A DNA stretch of 64,000 bases from Chitinophaga niastensis (GCF_003014755.1 NZ_PYAW01000010.1:1-64000), one strand, 5' to 3'; counted from the first letter of the stretch, positions 34,609 to 43,873 are shown. Program-made: numbers and translations. The notes: a model not told the origin generated them from the letters alone.

Positions 34609-34918
34609 TTAACTGAAAAAATATTTTTCGGGAGGAACTATATATAAAGGACGGTAATCGGGATTGTGCGGCCTTTTTTATGAGGCCATGCTGACCGTAC
34701 TTTTTAGAAAACCGTTGGACGGTGGTAAACAAGGCTGCGCCGGATGCGAGTATAATTACAACACATACATAAATATTAATCCCTATAATGTAAATGATTG
34801 TAAAAAACAGTAGCAGGAATACAAGGCCAGCAGCGAGATACACGATATATTGGGCCTTAATACCTCTAAATTCGATGCTCTTGTTAATGCCTTTATTGAT
34901 TTCATAAACTGTTGACAT
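34550..34918 (-). CDS. traF: Conjugative transfer protein TraF (DUF4133)
   Basis: This 122-aa protein has two adjacent membrane helices (~residues 26-45 and 47-67) after the motif YEINKGINKSIEFRGIKAQY, which is characteristic of DUF4133/TraF. The C-terminal tail is basic and overlaps the traG start. VirB3-like role in the inner-membrane complex. Confidence 0.9.
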   Translation of the reverse strand: MSTVYEINKGINKSIEFRGIKAQYIVYLAAGLVFLLLFFTIIYIIGINIYVCVVIILASGAALFTTVQRFSKKYGQHGLIKKAAQSRLPSFIYSSSRKIFFQLSESDKHEADKETGKRTTNL

Positions 34919-34938
34919 AACGTAAACGGCTATATGCC

Positions 34939-35277
34939 TTAAATACCAAAGAAGGATTTCAACACGGTGGCAACGACCACTAAAAAAATACAGCTACCAA
35001 ACCATGATGCGGCTGTTTTACTGGTGTCGGGATCACCGCTTGACCATTTTGAATAAACTTTTACAGCGCCTACCAAACCTAGCACTGCGCCAATAGCATA
35101 AAGCAACAGGATTCCTTTTTCAAAGTATCCTTTCACAAGCTCTGTGGCTTTGTCTATACCAGCTCCGCCATCGGCAGGATCTTGGGCATTGGCGGCAATA
35201 GATATGAGTATAAGGAGGGAGACAATAATTACAGTAGCGCACAGAGGGGCTTTATCCGCACTTTTCAGGCTGCACAT
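34939..35277 (-). CDS. traE: Conjugative transfer protein TraE (DUF4134)
   Basis: This 112-aa protein has a signal peptide (to ANAQ, ~residue 32), a short acidic segment GGAGIDKATELVKGYF, and two membrane helices with GAVKVYSKWSSGDPDT between them, the DUF4134/TraE signature (VirB2 pilin-like). It is the first recognised gene of the transfer operon; two hairpins precede it. Confidence 0.92.
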   Translation of the reverse strand: MCSLKSADKAPLCATVIIVSLLILISIAANAQDPADGGAGIDKATELVKGYFEKGILLLYAIGAVLGLVGAVKVYSKWSSGDPDTSKTAASWFGSCIFLVVVATVLKSFFGI

Positions 35278-35309
35278 AATCAGATTATTTAAAAAGAATG
35301 AGAAAATAT

Positions 35310-35509
35310 AGCCCTGCCTGGAACCGGATCAGGAGGTGGGTAACGGCTGGCAGGGCTTTGAAGTAAAGGGAAGAGACGAACTTAAATAGGTATTGGAAAA
35401 ATGATGTTGGACTACAAGACTATTTGGTCATAGTAGCATAAAAAGTCGCCCTGTCAAAATCGGATTACACTATATCAATGTCACTGACAGGGCAACTTAT
35501 CTTACTACT
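35310..35509. promoter_or_regulatory. Two hairpins in the leader of the transfer operon
   Basis: Hairpin A pairs AGCCCTGCC (35310-35318) with GGCAGGGCT (35349-35357). Hairpin B pairs 35431-35456 with 35485-35509 around the perfect core GCCCTGTCA/TGACAGGGC. They fill the gap between the 173-aa gene and traE. They may end the upstream transcript or regulate tra expression by attenuation; CTnDOT tra genes are known to be controlled after transcription starts. Confidence 0.55.
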
Positions 35510-35530
35510 ACTTACCCAAAACATCTATCA

Positions 35531-36052
35531 CTACCACATTTCCTGCAACTGGGATTGCGTAAAAGTAATTTTGAGATCACGTTCGGCCGTTATGTAGATA
35601 TACCGGTTAATAGCATCGTAAAATTCAGTGTCCATAAATATTTTATACTGGGAGACGATAGCACTGATCTTTGTGAATACTTCTGCTGGATTAGGTGGGT
35701 TGCTGGCAATGTTATTAATGACGTGGCTAATTTGTTCTGTTACATTTTCAGCTTCTTTTAACAGGATGCTGGTATCATCCTCAACAAGTTCAAATATAGA
35801 TTCATCATCTTCTTCTGGTTCCAGGATAATTTGCATTTCAGATTCTACAGGAATATGTAATGGAGAATAAGACCGTTCTTGTAAATTGTTATAAAAATGG
35901 GGATCTTGTCCAGCTACTTGCAGCATTCCATCTTTGTCTTTGTTTTCCAGCTTACCCTTGAACTTGATGTAGATCTGAACCAGTGCATAGGTAAGCAAAG
36001 ATAAAAACAACGCTAACAGCACGGGGGACGATTGGAATATTGATACTGACAT
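35531..36052 (-). CDS. Hypothetical membrane-anchored ICE protein
   Basis: This 173-aa protein has one N-terminal membrane helix (~residues 10-28), a basic stop-transfer segment, a very acidic middle (EPEEDDESIFELVEDDTS) and a helical C-terminus. It lies between traE and rteC, where CTnDOT has traA-traD, but I see no match to those. It could be an element-specific transfer or regulatory protein. Confidence 0.6.
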   Translation of the reverse strand: MSVSIFQSSPVLLALFLSLLTYALVQIYIKFKGKLENKDKDGMLQVAGQDPHFYNNLQERSYSPLHIPVESEMQIILEPEEDDESIFELVEDDTSILLKEAENVTEQISHVINNIASNPPNPAEVFTKISAIVSQYKIFMDTEFYDAINRYIYITAERDLKITFTQSQLQEMW

Positions 36053-36156
36053 ACACTGTGTTTTTATGTTTTAACAACTTCAGAGCAAAGATGCAGTTGG
36101 TTAAAAGCAAAATATCATAGTGTATTTCCTAGTTATGAGGTTTTTTTTAAAAAAAG

Positions 36157-37032
36157 TTAGGGTTTGTTTCTTTTCTGTCGGTTACGTTCTTCAATTTTCT
36201 CGATATATAACAGGTACGTGTTACGCAGGAAGTCTAAAAAGAAGGTTAGCCCCTTTTTCCTACGGAGTATTTCTTGAAATGTAACAGTAGGTGTCTTTAA
36301 TTCTATAAAAAATATTTTTTCAAAATATCTTGTAATAGATTCTATTGTAGCAGATCCATTATTGAAAACTTTTCCGGAATGAAATGCATAAATTAATTCG
36401 TATAGACCAACCTTACTTTCAGTCCATTGCATTGTTTCAGTCTTATAATCAGTTTCGCCCGATTTGAGTGGTGTCAGTTCATCTGATATAGCATTATTTA
36501 AATAATCCTTCAGTTTTTGATTAGCCAGAATAGTAGCTATTTTCAAACTATGTGGTGTGCAAAACTCTCGATCCATCACCACCTGACACAAATCCATAGG
36601 AACGTCAGCCTTTCCATTGCCGCGTATAAAGTATTCTTCATCTAGTTCAGATTTTCCTGAACTATAATATTTATAGAAATCTAAATTGTGGTAAAAATAA
36701 TCATCAATTTTGATGAGTTGATTTTCTAAATATTTAATCCTATATTTAGTTGATCCAGGAGTTATATGCGTTTGAATATTAAAAATTGTTCCAAAATAGA
36801 TGTAAAGGGAATAAAACTCTGGATTAATTTCTTTATAGAATTTAATTTCATCGACCGGGTTAATAAAGCTGTGAGTTTTAATAAGGATCTTTAATTTCCC
36901 CAATGCATTGTTTATATGCTGAATTATTTTTTCTGTTTTCTTTATTTGTGTAGAAGCAGGATCGCGCGAAAATATATTAATCTTTGCTGTAAGTTCACGC
37001 AGTAGAAGATCGGCTGCAAGTAACATAACCAA
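36157..37032 (-). CDS. rteC: RteC-family regulator of ICE excision/transfer
   Basis: This 291-aa protein matches RteC of Bacteroides conjugative transposons: EIKFYKEINPEFYSLYIYF (~residues 63-81), then YLENQLIKIDDYFYHNLDFYKYY (~105-127), and a C-terminal winged-helix-like part. In CTnDOT, RteC activates the excision operon and is itself activated by the response regulator RteB. Here the upstream genes on the same strand are a LytS/LytTR pair, not RteA/RteB. The 103-base gap before it may hold the binding site for the LytTR protein. Confidence 0.9.
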   Translation of the reverse strand: MVMLLAADLLLRELTAKINIFSRDPASTQIKKTEKIIQHINNALGKLKILIKTHSFINPVDEIKFYKEINPEFYSLYIYFGTIFNIQTHITPGSTKYRIKYLENQLIKIDDYFYHNLDFYKYYSSGKSELDEEYFIRGNGKADVPMDLCQVVMDREFCTPHSLKIATILANQKLKDYLNNAISDELTPLKSGETDYKTETMQWTESKVGLYELIYAFHSGKVFNNGSATIESITRYFEKIFFIELKTPTVTFQEILRRKKGLTFFLDFLRNTYLLYIEKIEERNRQKRNKP

Positions 37033-37135
37033 AGTTTATAAGGGAAAAAGTCACTGGTTAAAATATATTGCTTATTCTATGATTAAATGCCAAAAAAGAT
37101 CAATTACAGAAAGTATTAGATTTAAAAGGTCAACA

Positions 37136-37849
37136 TTATCTGAATATATTTCTGTCAATTAAATTATAAAATTCTTCTTTATAAGAATCCCCAATGGGAA
37201 CAGGCTTCAAGTCTGGATGAAATATGGCTAATCCTTGTTCGATTATCTTTATTTTGGGGATTGAAACAATGTAGGATCTATGAACTCTAATGAATATAGG
37301 CTTAATAAAAACTGCTTCAAAGTCTTTTAGGTTTCCTGCTACTAAAATGCAATTTTCTTCAAGGTATATTTTAACAAAATTCTTAAAACTTTCTAGAAAA
37401 AAGACCTGCGACGGATAAATCTTTATAAGTTTCCCTTTTGTTCCGGATTTCACAAAAATATAGTCTTGATCCTTTATTATAGGAGATCCACTCTGTAATA
37501 TGATGGAATTCACTTTGAAACATGCTTTAAGGAACCGAGAAAGAGAAATTGGCTTAAGCAGGTAATCAACAACTTCATTTTCAAAACCATCAATTGCATA
37601 TTCAGCGTGGGCCGTAGTAAGTATAACCTTGCACCTTTGCGGGATTAAACTCAATAGCTCAATCCCAGTTAGCTCAGGCATTCGCACATCCAAAAATACA
37701 AGATCAGCATCATGTTTTTTGATAATTTCGAGTCCTTCTAAAGCATTTGTTGCAGATCCAACAAGCTGCAAATAATCAGTCTTTTCAATATGGTGGGTCA
37801 GCACTGAAATTGCAAATTTTTCATCATCAATTATTACACATTTTAACAT
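37136..37849 (-). CDS. LytTR-family response regulator
   Basis: This 237-aa protein has a receiver domain (1-120) with DDE at 8-10, phospho-acceptor D54 in VFLDVRMPE and Lys in LLKPIS. A LytTR DNA-binding domain (140-237) follows, with SFKNFVKIYLEE and IRVHRSYIVSI. LytTR regulators typically bind paired ~9-bp sites and often control peptide-signalling regulons. It is partnered with the kinase 18 bases upstream and lies just before rteC, which is the obvious candidate target. Confidence 0.93.
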   Translation of the reverse strand: MLKCVIIDDEKFAISVLTHHIEKTDYLQLVGSATNALEGLEIIKKHDADLVFLDVRMPELTGIELLSLIPQRCKVILTTAHAEYAIDGFENEVVDYLLKPISLSRFLKACFKVNSIILQSGSPIIKDQDYIFVKSGTKGKLIKIYPSQVFFLESFKNFVKIYLEENCILVAGNLKDFEAVFIKPIFIRVHRSYIVSIPKIKIIEQGLAIFHPDLKPVPIGDSYKEEFYNLIDRNIFR

Positions 37850-37867
37850 ACTAAATAAATTATGTAA

Positions 37868-38899
37868 TTAAAGATAAATTAGTAGATCAACTTTAAAAGT
37901 ATTGGCATCTTCTTTTAAATTTAAACTATACCTACTACCATACTCAATTGTCAACCTATTCTTAACATTTTCCAATCCAGTTCCTTGTGAGCTCCAATTG
38001 GGTTTATTAGATTTACTATTAATTACGATCATATTTACTGATCTGGAAAATTCATTGAATTCTATATTAATAATTAAAGGCTTTTTCCCTTTTAATAATT
38101 CTCCATGCTTGAAGGCATTTTCAACTAAGGAAATCAAAACAAATCTAATAATACGCATTCCAACAAAGTTTCCATCAATTGTGAACTGAACATCTATGTC
38201 ATCATAAAACCTCATTTTATTTATTTTAATTACATTATTTATTTGTTCGAGCTCTTTGGAAATTTCAGTTTTACCATCTTCCTCTTCTGCAGATATTGCG
38301 TAATGCATTATGTCAGCCAAGGTAAGAATGTTATCAGCCAATTCTTCAGAAAGCGATAATGCCTTGGAATAAAAAACATTAAGAACATTAAAAAGAAAAT
38401 GAGGATCAATTTTTGCAGATAGGTACGCAAATTCAGTTTTCATTTTTTCCCCTTCCAGGTAGATTTTCTTTTTTTCAATATCATGGGCTTGAATTGTGTA
38501 CCAATAGCCAATTCCAAATAGAGTGTATTGTATCCACCACCAGAGGTGCATACTAAAAAATTGGAATAAAGTATATGGAATTGGGGGATAATCAAAAACA
38601 GGGAAGATATAAATGTATAATATGCATTTTAAAAAGTAAGAGATAAAAAGCACTGAGAAACTGGCAAATACTACTAATGTGTACCTTTTATGAGCAAACA
38701 GTCTTGGGAAAACAAATAATGCATTGCAATAAAAAATAAAGCTCGAGGTTGTATACTTTCCCAGTGCATCCTCAAAAAAAACTCCTCCATCATTTTCTTG
38801 AATAACTGCTACAAAGTAACTAAGAACAGTCAATATAATCCAGAAAAGTAAATGCAATATGAGATGTTTGTTCTTTTTCAAGAATGCGATTATCTGCAT
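37868..38899 (-). CDS. LytS-like membrane histidine kinase
   Basis: This 343-aa protein has four membrane helices in residues 12-132 with short loops. A His_kinase (PF06580-type) phospho-acceptor segment follows, KIDPHFLFNVLN, with H167, and then a GHKL ATPase domain (SLVENAFKHG, later GTGLENVKNRL). There is no large periplasmic sensor, so the signal is probably sensed at or in the membrane, as with peptide-sensing kinases of this class. It sits between the S41 peptidase and the regulator in one operon. Confidence 0.92.
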   Translation of the reverse strand: MQIIAFLKKNKHLILHLLFWIILTVLSYFVAVIQENDGGVFFEDALGKYTTSSFIFYCNALFVFPRLFAHKRYTLVVFASFSVLFISYFLKCILYIYIFPVFDYPPIPYTLFQFFSMHLWWWIQYTLFGIGYWYTIQAHDIEKKKIYLEGEKMKTEFAYLSAKIDPHFLFNVLNVFYSKALSLSEELADNILTLADIMHYAISAEEEDGKTEISKELEQINNVIKINKMRFYDDIDVQFTIDGNFVGMRIIRFVLISLVENAFKHGELLKGKKPLIINIEFNEFSRSVNMIVINSKSNKPNWSSQGTGLENVKNRLTIEYGSRYSLNLKEDANTFKVDLLIYL

Positions 38900-38917
38900 T
38901 AGTATTATTTTTTATTG

Positions 38918-40312
38918 CTATTTTCTCAAATATTCATAAGCTACCTTAATCCAGTCCTGATTACCTACATTTAAAATAACATCCGGTTTAATGCCAACAT
39001 TGTCAATAAGGGGAATGAATTCATGGTAAGTCGTTCCCATTGGACATAAAAATGTATATAACGGACATGGCAAATTTCTCGCGCTGCCAATTTCTGTGTA
39101 GTCTAAGGCTCCACCAGTTTGCCTGCCAAATATTATTACTTTAGCGCTCTGTTTGGCCCATAAAACAAATAATTCCGCAGCACTTAAAGTTGTCTCATTT
39201 GTCAATATTGCTACCTTTATTGGATTCCTCATTTTCTTTTCAAATGTCATTGTATCGCGCTCAGTTACTTGGACAATACTTTTAGGATGTAGGCGCATCT
39301 TCAATATTATAGAATCGAATGTAGACTTATCGTCTGAACTAAATCCAGGTGTATTTCTTATTTTCTGATAAATTGAAATATTCTCGGGCGAGGATCGCAC
39401 TATAAGGCCATCAGAAAGGATTGGGTTCGAATATATATATTTCAGTATGGAAAAAGTGGACATAATATGACCACCAGGATTATTTCTCAAATCAATTAAT
39501 AAATATTTTCTGTTTGAAATAATGCTATCATTTTTTCCAAAAAGACTGTCTATCTCGTTACGCCTACTAATCCAAAAGCTATTTATTGTGACCACAGATG
39601 CATCATTGCCTAAAGTATGAAATGAAATTCCTTCTTTATCATTTCCACTATTAACCTGATTGGGGTATATTTTAGTCCATGTTCCACTCCCCTTTATTAC
39701 AAGATTATTCTCTTGAATGTATGCAAGTGAATTAATAGGGGTGTGATCCTTTTTGTAATAAACAATCGAATAAAGATTATTGGATTTTTTTATCTCCATT
39801 CTTACCATTCCCCAATCCCATAAGAGACTATCTGATTCAAAAATGACAGCTACAAAATTTCTAACCCCAGGGGATTTTCGATAAATAGCAACCTTTGTTT
39901 TAAGCGATTTCATTTCCCATATTCCTTCAATGTTGTCAAGTTTATTTCTTTGGAAATATTTCATCACCTCATTCTTACTTATTTTAGCCCGCGGCCAATT
40001 TTTAAAAAAAGATTCCAATGCACTCTGATTCTCTTTATTACCAACTAAATTTATATTAAGGTGAGGATCGCCAAAATACGTAAGATAGGATTTCAGTAAC
40101 GTATAACATTTAAATCCATCCTGCATAAATGCCTGTTTTCTAACGCTCTCTTTGAATTGAATATAATCTCCAATAGAATCAATTTTTTGTTGAAAGGCAA
40201 TATAGTTTTTCTCGACACTATTACTTAAACTGTCAAAATTGTCAATGCAATTGCATTGACAAAATGCTGACTTTGAGCACAGTATCAAAACAAATAAAAA
40301 TATAATGCGCAT
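38918..40312 (-). CDS. Exported S41-family (tail-specific) peptidase
   Basis: This 464-aa protein has a signal peptide (MRIIFLFVLILCSKSAFCQ). Its C-terminal S41 catalytic domain has YLLIDLRNNPGG (270-281) and the nucleophile S377 in TTLSAAE, with candidate general base K388. No PDZ domain is evident. Two Cys (CNC) follow the cleavage site. It starts three bases after the stop of the 69-aa peptide gene, so peptide and peptidase are co-expressed. It could process or degrade the peptide in the periplasm. Such peptidases also act in regulated proteolysis and cell-wall control. Confidence 0.9.
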   Translation of the reverse strand: MRIIFLFVLILCSKSAFCQCNCIDNFDSLSNSVEKNYIAFQQKIDSIGDYIQFKESVRKQAFMQDGFKCYTLLKSYLTYFGDPHLNINLVGNKENQSALESFFKNWPRAKISKNEVMKYFQRNKLDNIEGIWEMKSLKTKVAIYRKSPGVRNFVAVIFESDSLLWDWGMVRMEIKKSNNLYSIVYYKKDHTPINSLAYIQENNLVIKGSGTWTKIYPNQVNSGNDKEGISFHTLGNDASVVTINSFWISRRNEIDSLFGKNDSIISNRKYLLIDLRNNPGGHIMSTFSILKYIYSNPILSDGLIVRSSPENISIYQKIRNTPGFSSDDKSTFDSIILKMRLHPKSIVQVTERDTMTFEKKMRNPIKVAILTNETTLSAAELFVLWAKQSAKVIIFGRQTGGALDYTEIGSARNLPCPLYTFLCPMGTTYHEFIPLIDNVGIKPDVILNVGNQDWIKVAYEYLRK

Positions 40313-40315
40313 AAA

Positions 40316-40525
40316 TTAACAGATTATGGAAAAATAAGTTAATGATGTAAAAGCACTTCCAAGACATGATTCGTTTAAACTTGAACAACTAGCACAACTG
40401 TGACTAGGTTTAGGTTCTTTAACTGTTGTAACTGCTTTTCCCAAAAAAGCATAATTAACTTTACTCAGATTTGCTACAACTATTTTATGAAGGCGCAGTG
40501 GAGGTGGGTTTTGAAGGGTTTTCAT
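40316..40525 (-). CDS. Small Cys/Ser/Thr-rich peptide, lanthipeptide-precursor-like
   Basis: This 69-aa peptide has a leader-like N-terminus (PPPLRLHKIVVANLSKVN), similar to the L-x-L-x-K-I-x-V-A-x-L pattern of Bacteroidota class I lanthipeptide and related precursor leaders. A short linker follows, then a core with four Cys and many Ser/Thr (SHSCASCSSLNESC, later SLTYFSIIC). No LanB, LanC, radical-SAM or transporter gene lies within the window, so any modification would need enzymes elsewhere. It is followed three bases later by an exported S41 peptidase and then a two-component system. A signal peptide role is inferred. Confidence 0.68.
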   Translation of the reverse strand: MKTLQNPPPLRLHKIVVANLSKVNYAFLGKAVTTVKEPKPSHSCASCSSLNESCLGSAFTSLTYFSIIC

Positions 40526-40576
40526 GGTAATACAATTAACAAATTAATAAATAAAATATCATTTCGGTTTTCAAAG

Positions 40577-40584
40577 CAAATATA
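40577..40584 (-). promoter_or_regulatory. Bacteroidota-type -7 promoter element for the peptide operon
   Basis: The minus strand reads TATATTTG, a full match to TAnnTTTG. A TTTA about 18 bases upstream is a near match to the -33 TTTG. The start codon lies about 50 bases downstream. It should drive the peptide-peptidase-kinase-regulator operon. Confidence 0.6.
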
Positions 40585-40885
40585 TAATACCACCACTTTC
40601 GCTAAAGCTAAATAATCTGAAACGGGTTTTGCTATATACAGAAAGTATTATTCTATAATTAAGATAACTAAAAACCTTCAGAAATAGGCAAATATTATAG
40701 AAAACAATAATTCATTTATTAAGACATCAAATTTTGAATCGGCAGAAACAACTCCTTCGTACTTATCCTTGATAATTAAAAACTTATAGATTAGAGCCTA
40801 AATAAAATTGGGCGTTATGATATACAAAATATAATGGTTCATCGAAAATGGGCAGTTGCCAGGTTAAAGGATATAATATGATACA

Positions 40886-40917
40886 AAAACCCGGTGCAAA
40901 GATTTGCACCGGGTTTT
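40886..40917 (-). terminator. Terminator of the mobilisation operon
   Basis: A perfect 15-bp stem (40886-40900 with 40903-40917, GGTGCAAA/TTTGCACC core) is followed on the minus strand by a T run. It lies 65 bases after the DUF3945 gene. Confidence 0.85.
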
Positions 40918-40981
40918 GGAAAGATCAACTGCGGAGAATAAGAACTGTTATTGCTTTATCTGGACATTAACGCAGTAATTT

Positions 40982-41821
40982 TTACTTACCTTTAGAAGGA
41001 GTTTTCTTGCCAGCAGGAGTATTTTTCTTGCCTTGATTCTTTTTTCCAGTTTCCCCATCTATCAGGAGCTTTACAGCTTTACCCATATTGTTGTCTTGTG
41101 CCAGGGCTAAAGTAGATTCGGACAGCTGCATGTTATTTTGTTTAAGCGGGATCTTTACTCCTTGCAGGTTATATGCTTCAATTTCGGCAATACGCGGATT
41201 TGCCCTAAGTAACACATTTTCCTTTACACCATTTACTCTAATGGAAGCAGCAATATCACTACCATCTTTCATCCGCCTTGCCATACTTTCCTTCTCTTCT
41301 TGTGTAGCTGATAATCCGGGTAGATTTCCAATTTCCTTTACAACGTTAAATTCGATTTTGTTGTCGTAAATCGACTTTAAAGGATGGGTACCATCTTCCT
41401 TCGTTATTTTGAAATCAATATACTGCCACCTGCCTACCATTTCATTAGTATCAGTATTACGGAAGGTATTATGAACAAACCTTCCGCGCATGAGGCTTTC
41501 CATTTGGGCGACAGTAAAACCTTTTTGCTTATAAAGACCGAAGGTGTGACTTTTTTCTTCATTGATACCATGTTCCTTAAATTGTACGTGGATACGGTTT
41601 GCGAAATAGAAATCGTCCTGATTTTGTGAAGGTGTAATGGCCTTGCCTTTTTCAACGACTACGTTAAAACCATAATCACCAATTTTCCTTTTGGCATTTG
41701 CTTTCAATTCTACTACTTGAATCCCTAATTTCATAGCGTTGCGAAGTGGTTCATCAAAAATATTTCCAAATCCCAGGTTAGAGATAGTTTCTGTAAGAAA
41801 TGAATAATTTTTTTCGACCAT
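40982..41821 (-). CDS. DUF3945 domain protein
   Basis: This 279-aa protein has the DUF3945 pattern: FYFANRIHVQFKE, then AQMESLMRGRFVHNTF (~100-130) and GRWQYIDFKI. The C-terminus is Lys/Gly/Thr-rich and probably disordered. Such proteins sit beside the relaxase and coupling protein in Bacteroidota ICEs and may bind DNA in the relaxosome; function unproven. It is the last gene of the mobilisation operon. Confidence 0.85.
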   Translation of the reverse strand: MVEKNYSFLTETISNLGFGNIFDEPLRNAMKLGIQVVELKANAKRKIGDYGFNVVVEKGKAITPSQNQDDFYFANRIHVQFKEHGINEEKSHTFGLYKQKGFTVAQMESLMRGRFVHNTFRNTDTNEMVGRWQYIDFKITKEDGTHPLKSIYDNKIEFNVVKEIGNLPGLSATQEEKESMARRMKDGSDIAASIRVNGVKENVLLRANPRIAEIEAYNLQGVKIPLKQNNMQLSESTLALAQDNNMGKAVKLLIDGETGKKNQGKKNTPAGKKTPSKGK

Positions 41822-41844
41822 AAAAAGTATTTTAAAAGTGAATA

Positions 41845-43854
41845 TTAAAAGCTCTTGTTTTTGGATTTCTTGTTACTGCTACCTTTTTGATCCTGTTGAG
41901 TAAATGCCGGATTAGATTTTATTTTTGATATTTCGGTATCTATAATGTTGAGTACGTCTTTTTTTATTTGCAAATAAGTTTGCATTACAACATCATTGTC
42001 ATTGCGTATAATGGGAATGTCAACGTATGCGGATTCTTCAATGCGTATGGCCTCATGATTGTTTAATGCTTCGCAGTGAAAGGCTTTTAATTTCAATGGC
42101 TGGCTAGGCTCATCTGCTAATACACCGACAAAGTGCCCACTTGATAATCCGGCGATTTTAGAAGGTGGGACCGCTGTATCAAGTTGCATGTTTCTTGAAA
42201 TTGAAGTATCGCTGGCATTGATAGAAATGGATTCTCTTTCCTGCATAATTTTGCCGATCCTGTCGGATACCTGCCGGGCAGTGTCACCCATAACTTGTCC
42301 TGATATTATATTACCGCAGATGTTCATGATTACGTCTGCTGATTCTTTACCATAATTTTTTACAAGCTGCGACATATCCTGTATACCTAAGAATGTGGCT
42401 ACCTTGTTACTTCTGGCTGTGGCAATGGTTGTATCTATGGCAGGAGCATAAAGTGTTGGAAATTCATCGAAAATCAGACTTGACTTAATTTTATCTTTCT
42501 GGTTAACCAGCTTAAACATACGTTCTGTATACAGTGATATAACAGCACCATATGTTTGGGCCTTTGCCGGATTACTACCAATACACACAATTTTAGGGTC
42601 ATTGGGATTATTTACGTCAAGGTTAAAATCGTGGCCTGAAAGAACGTAATATAAAGATGGAGATGAGATTCGGGCCATTGCTATTTTTGCTGACGCTACC
42701 TGCCCTTCAAGTTGTTCGTTCGCGCCATGAGCCAGTGCGCTCAAAAACGGATTAATTAATACAGAAATTTCTTCCTCCAATGAAAGTACCGGGAATAGAC
42801 GCTGGTATTCAATTTGGGCGAGTTCTATAACATGGGGAAGAGTGCAATACTTACCGTTTTCATATTTCCTGAGAAACCAAAACAGAGCAGTAGTGAAATT
42901 TATTGGGGATTCTACGAAAAAATCGCCAACCTTCCGTTGCCACTCGCGGTTTAAAGCTAACATAAATGTCCGGCTGCTTTCGGTGGCATCTGTTATATCG
43001 TGCATTAGCTCCGGTGCCAAAGCATTACAGCGATGCGTGCGGCTTAAATCATCGAAGTTGATAATATAGAATTTTGGAGGCACTTTATATTTATGGCAGT
43101 TTTTAAGCAGGTGGTTATATGCTATTTTGGTCAAGTCAGGAAACTTGAAATCGAAGATGAACATGGTGAAACCCTTTTCTAGGTGTTGGCTTATTATATG
43201 TCGAAAAAAATAATATGTCTTTCCAGATCCAGGAGTACCCAGAATTATGGTGCCCCTAAAAACGCAATACAGATTAATTATTGACTTACGGAGTTTTCCA
43301 CGCAAATAATATTGTGCCGGGAGGTTTACAGAATATTCATTGGCGATAAGTGTTTCGCATTGTGGAAATGATTCATTTTTCTCATTAAAAATATCTCCCT
43401 TGTAGCGGAGATTTAGCACTTTTGTTAAACGGGTACCTCCTGCAAGTATGGTAATGTATCCAGAAGTAGTAGTAACAATATAGAGGGGATCAGCAAGTGT
43501 GTAATTCGGAATAGCCAGTAAAATGTTACTGGTGAAATACAGGATAAGTCCAGAAATAATACAAAAAAAAATGGGAATTATAGTTAGTTTATCATCTTTT
43601 CTCCCTCTTGTGCCGATAAGTGAGATTGTTAATAGTAATAGTATTGTTATTTTTTGCTTGGTTAAGGTGGCTAAGAAAAAAAGGCTACGAGTAAGATTAT
43701 AAAAAAAACGGTCTACATAGTCATTGCTTATTCCGTAATACTGAAAAGTAGTATAACAAGCAATGTAAAAATGTATCAATAGGATTACGATACTACCCAA
43801 CCGGATAAAATCTAAGATCCGTTGTAGCTCCTGCACATTTTCCCCTGTCTGCAT
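41845..43854 (-). CDS. Type IV coupling protein (VirD4/TraG-like, MobC position)
   Basis: This 669-aa protein has about four membrane helices (~20-40, ~66-82, ~92-116, ~125-140). The motor domain follows, with Walker A LGTPGSGKT (205-213), Walker B IFDEFPTLY and the VirD4-type IATARSNKVATFLGIQD segment. It delivers the relaxase-DNA complex to the channel. It lies 20 bases after the relaxase and 23 bases before DUF3945 in one operon. Length is normal for Bacteroidota coupling proteins. Confidence 0.92.
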   Translation of the reverse strand: MQTGENVQELQRILDFIRLGSIVILLIHFYIACYTTFQYYGISNDYVDRFFYNLTRSLFFLATLTKQKITILLLLTISLIGTRGRKDDKLTIIPIFFCIISGLILYFTSNILLAIPNYTLADPLYIVTTTSGYITILAGGTRLTKVLNLRYKGDIFNEKNESFPQCETLIANEYSVNLPAQYYLRGKLRKSIINLYCVFRGTIILGTPGSGKTYYFFRHIISQHLEKGFTMFIFDFKFPDLTKIAYNHLLKNCHKYKVPPKFYIINFDDLSRTHRCNALAPELMHDITDATESSRTFMLALNREWQRKVGDFFVESPINFTTALFWFLRKYENGKYCTLPHVIELAQIEYQRLFPVLSLEEEISVLINPFLSALAHGANEQLEGQVASAKIAMARISSPSLYYVLSGHDFNLDVNNPNDPKIVCIGSNPAKAQTYGAVISLYTERMFKLVNQKDKIKSSLIFDEFPTLYAPAIDTTIATARSNKVATFLGIQDMSQLVKNYGKESADVIMNICGNIISGQVMGDTARQVSDRIGKIMQERESISINASDTSISRNMQLDTAVPPSKIAGLSSGHFVGVLADEPSQPLKLKAFHCEALNNHEAIRIEESAYVDIPIIRNDNDVVMQTYLQIKKDVLNIIDTEISKIKSNPAFTQQDQKGSSNKKSKNKSF

Positions 43855-43873
43855 AACGGTGTATTTATATTGT

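Larger units (their letters stand above)
40526..40981. other. Intergenic region between peptide operon and mobilisation operon
   Basis: It holds the peptide-operon promoter near its left end and the mobilisation-operon terminator near 40886-40917. The ~270 bases between are very AT-rich, with no gene or clear repeat. A LytTR binding site could lie here but I cannot place one by eye. Confidence 0.5.

Noticed and set aside
38918..40312. Carboxy-terminal processing protease for general periplasmic control
   Set aside because: Possible, but no PDZ domain is visible and it is co-transcribed with a small peptide and a two-component pair, so a role in that circuit is preferred.
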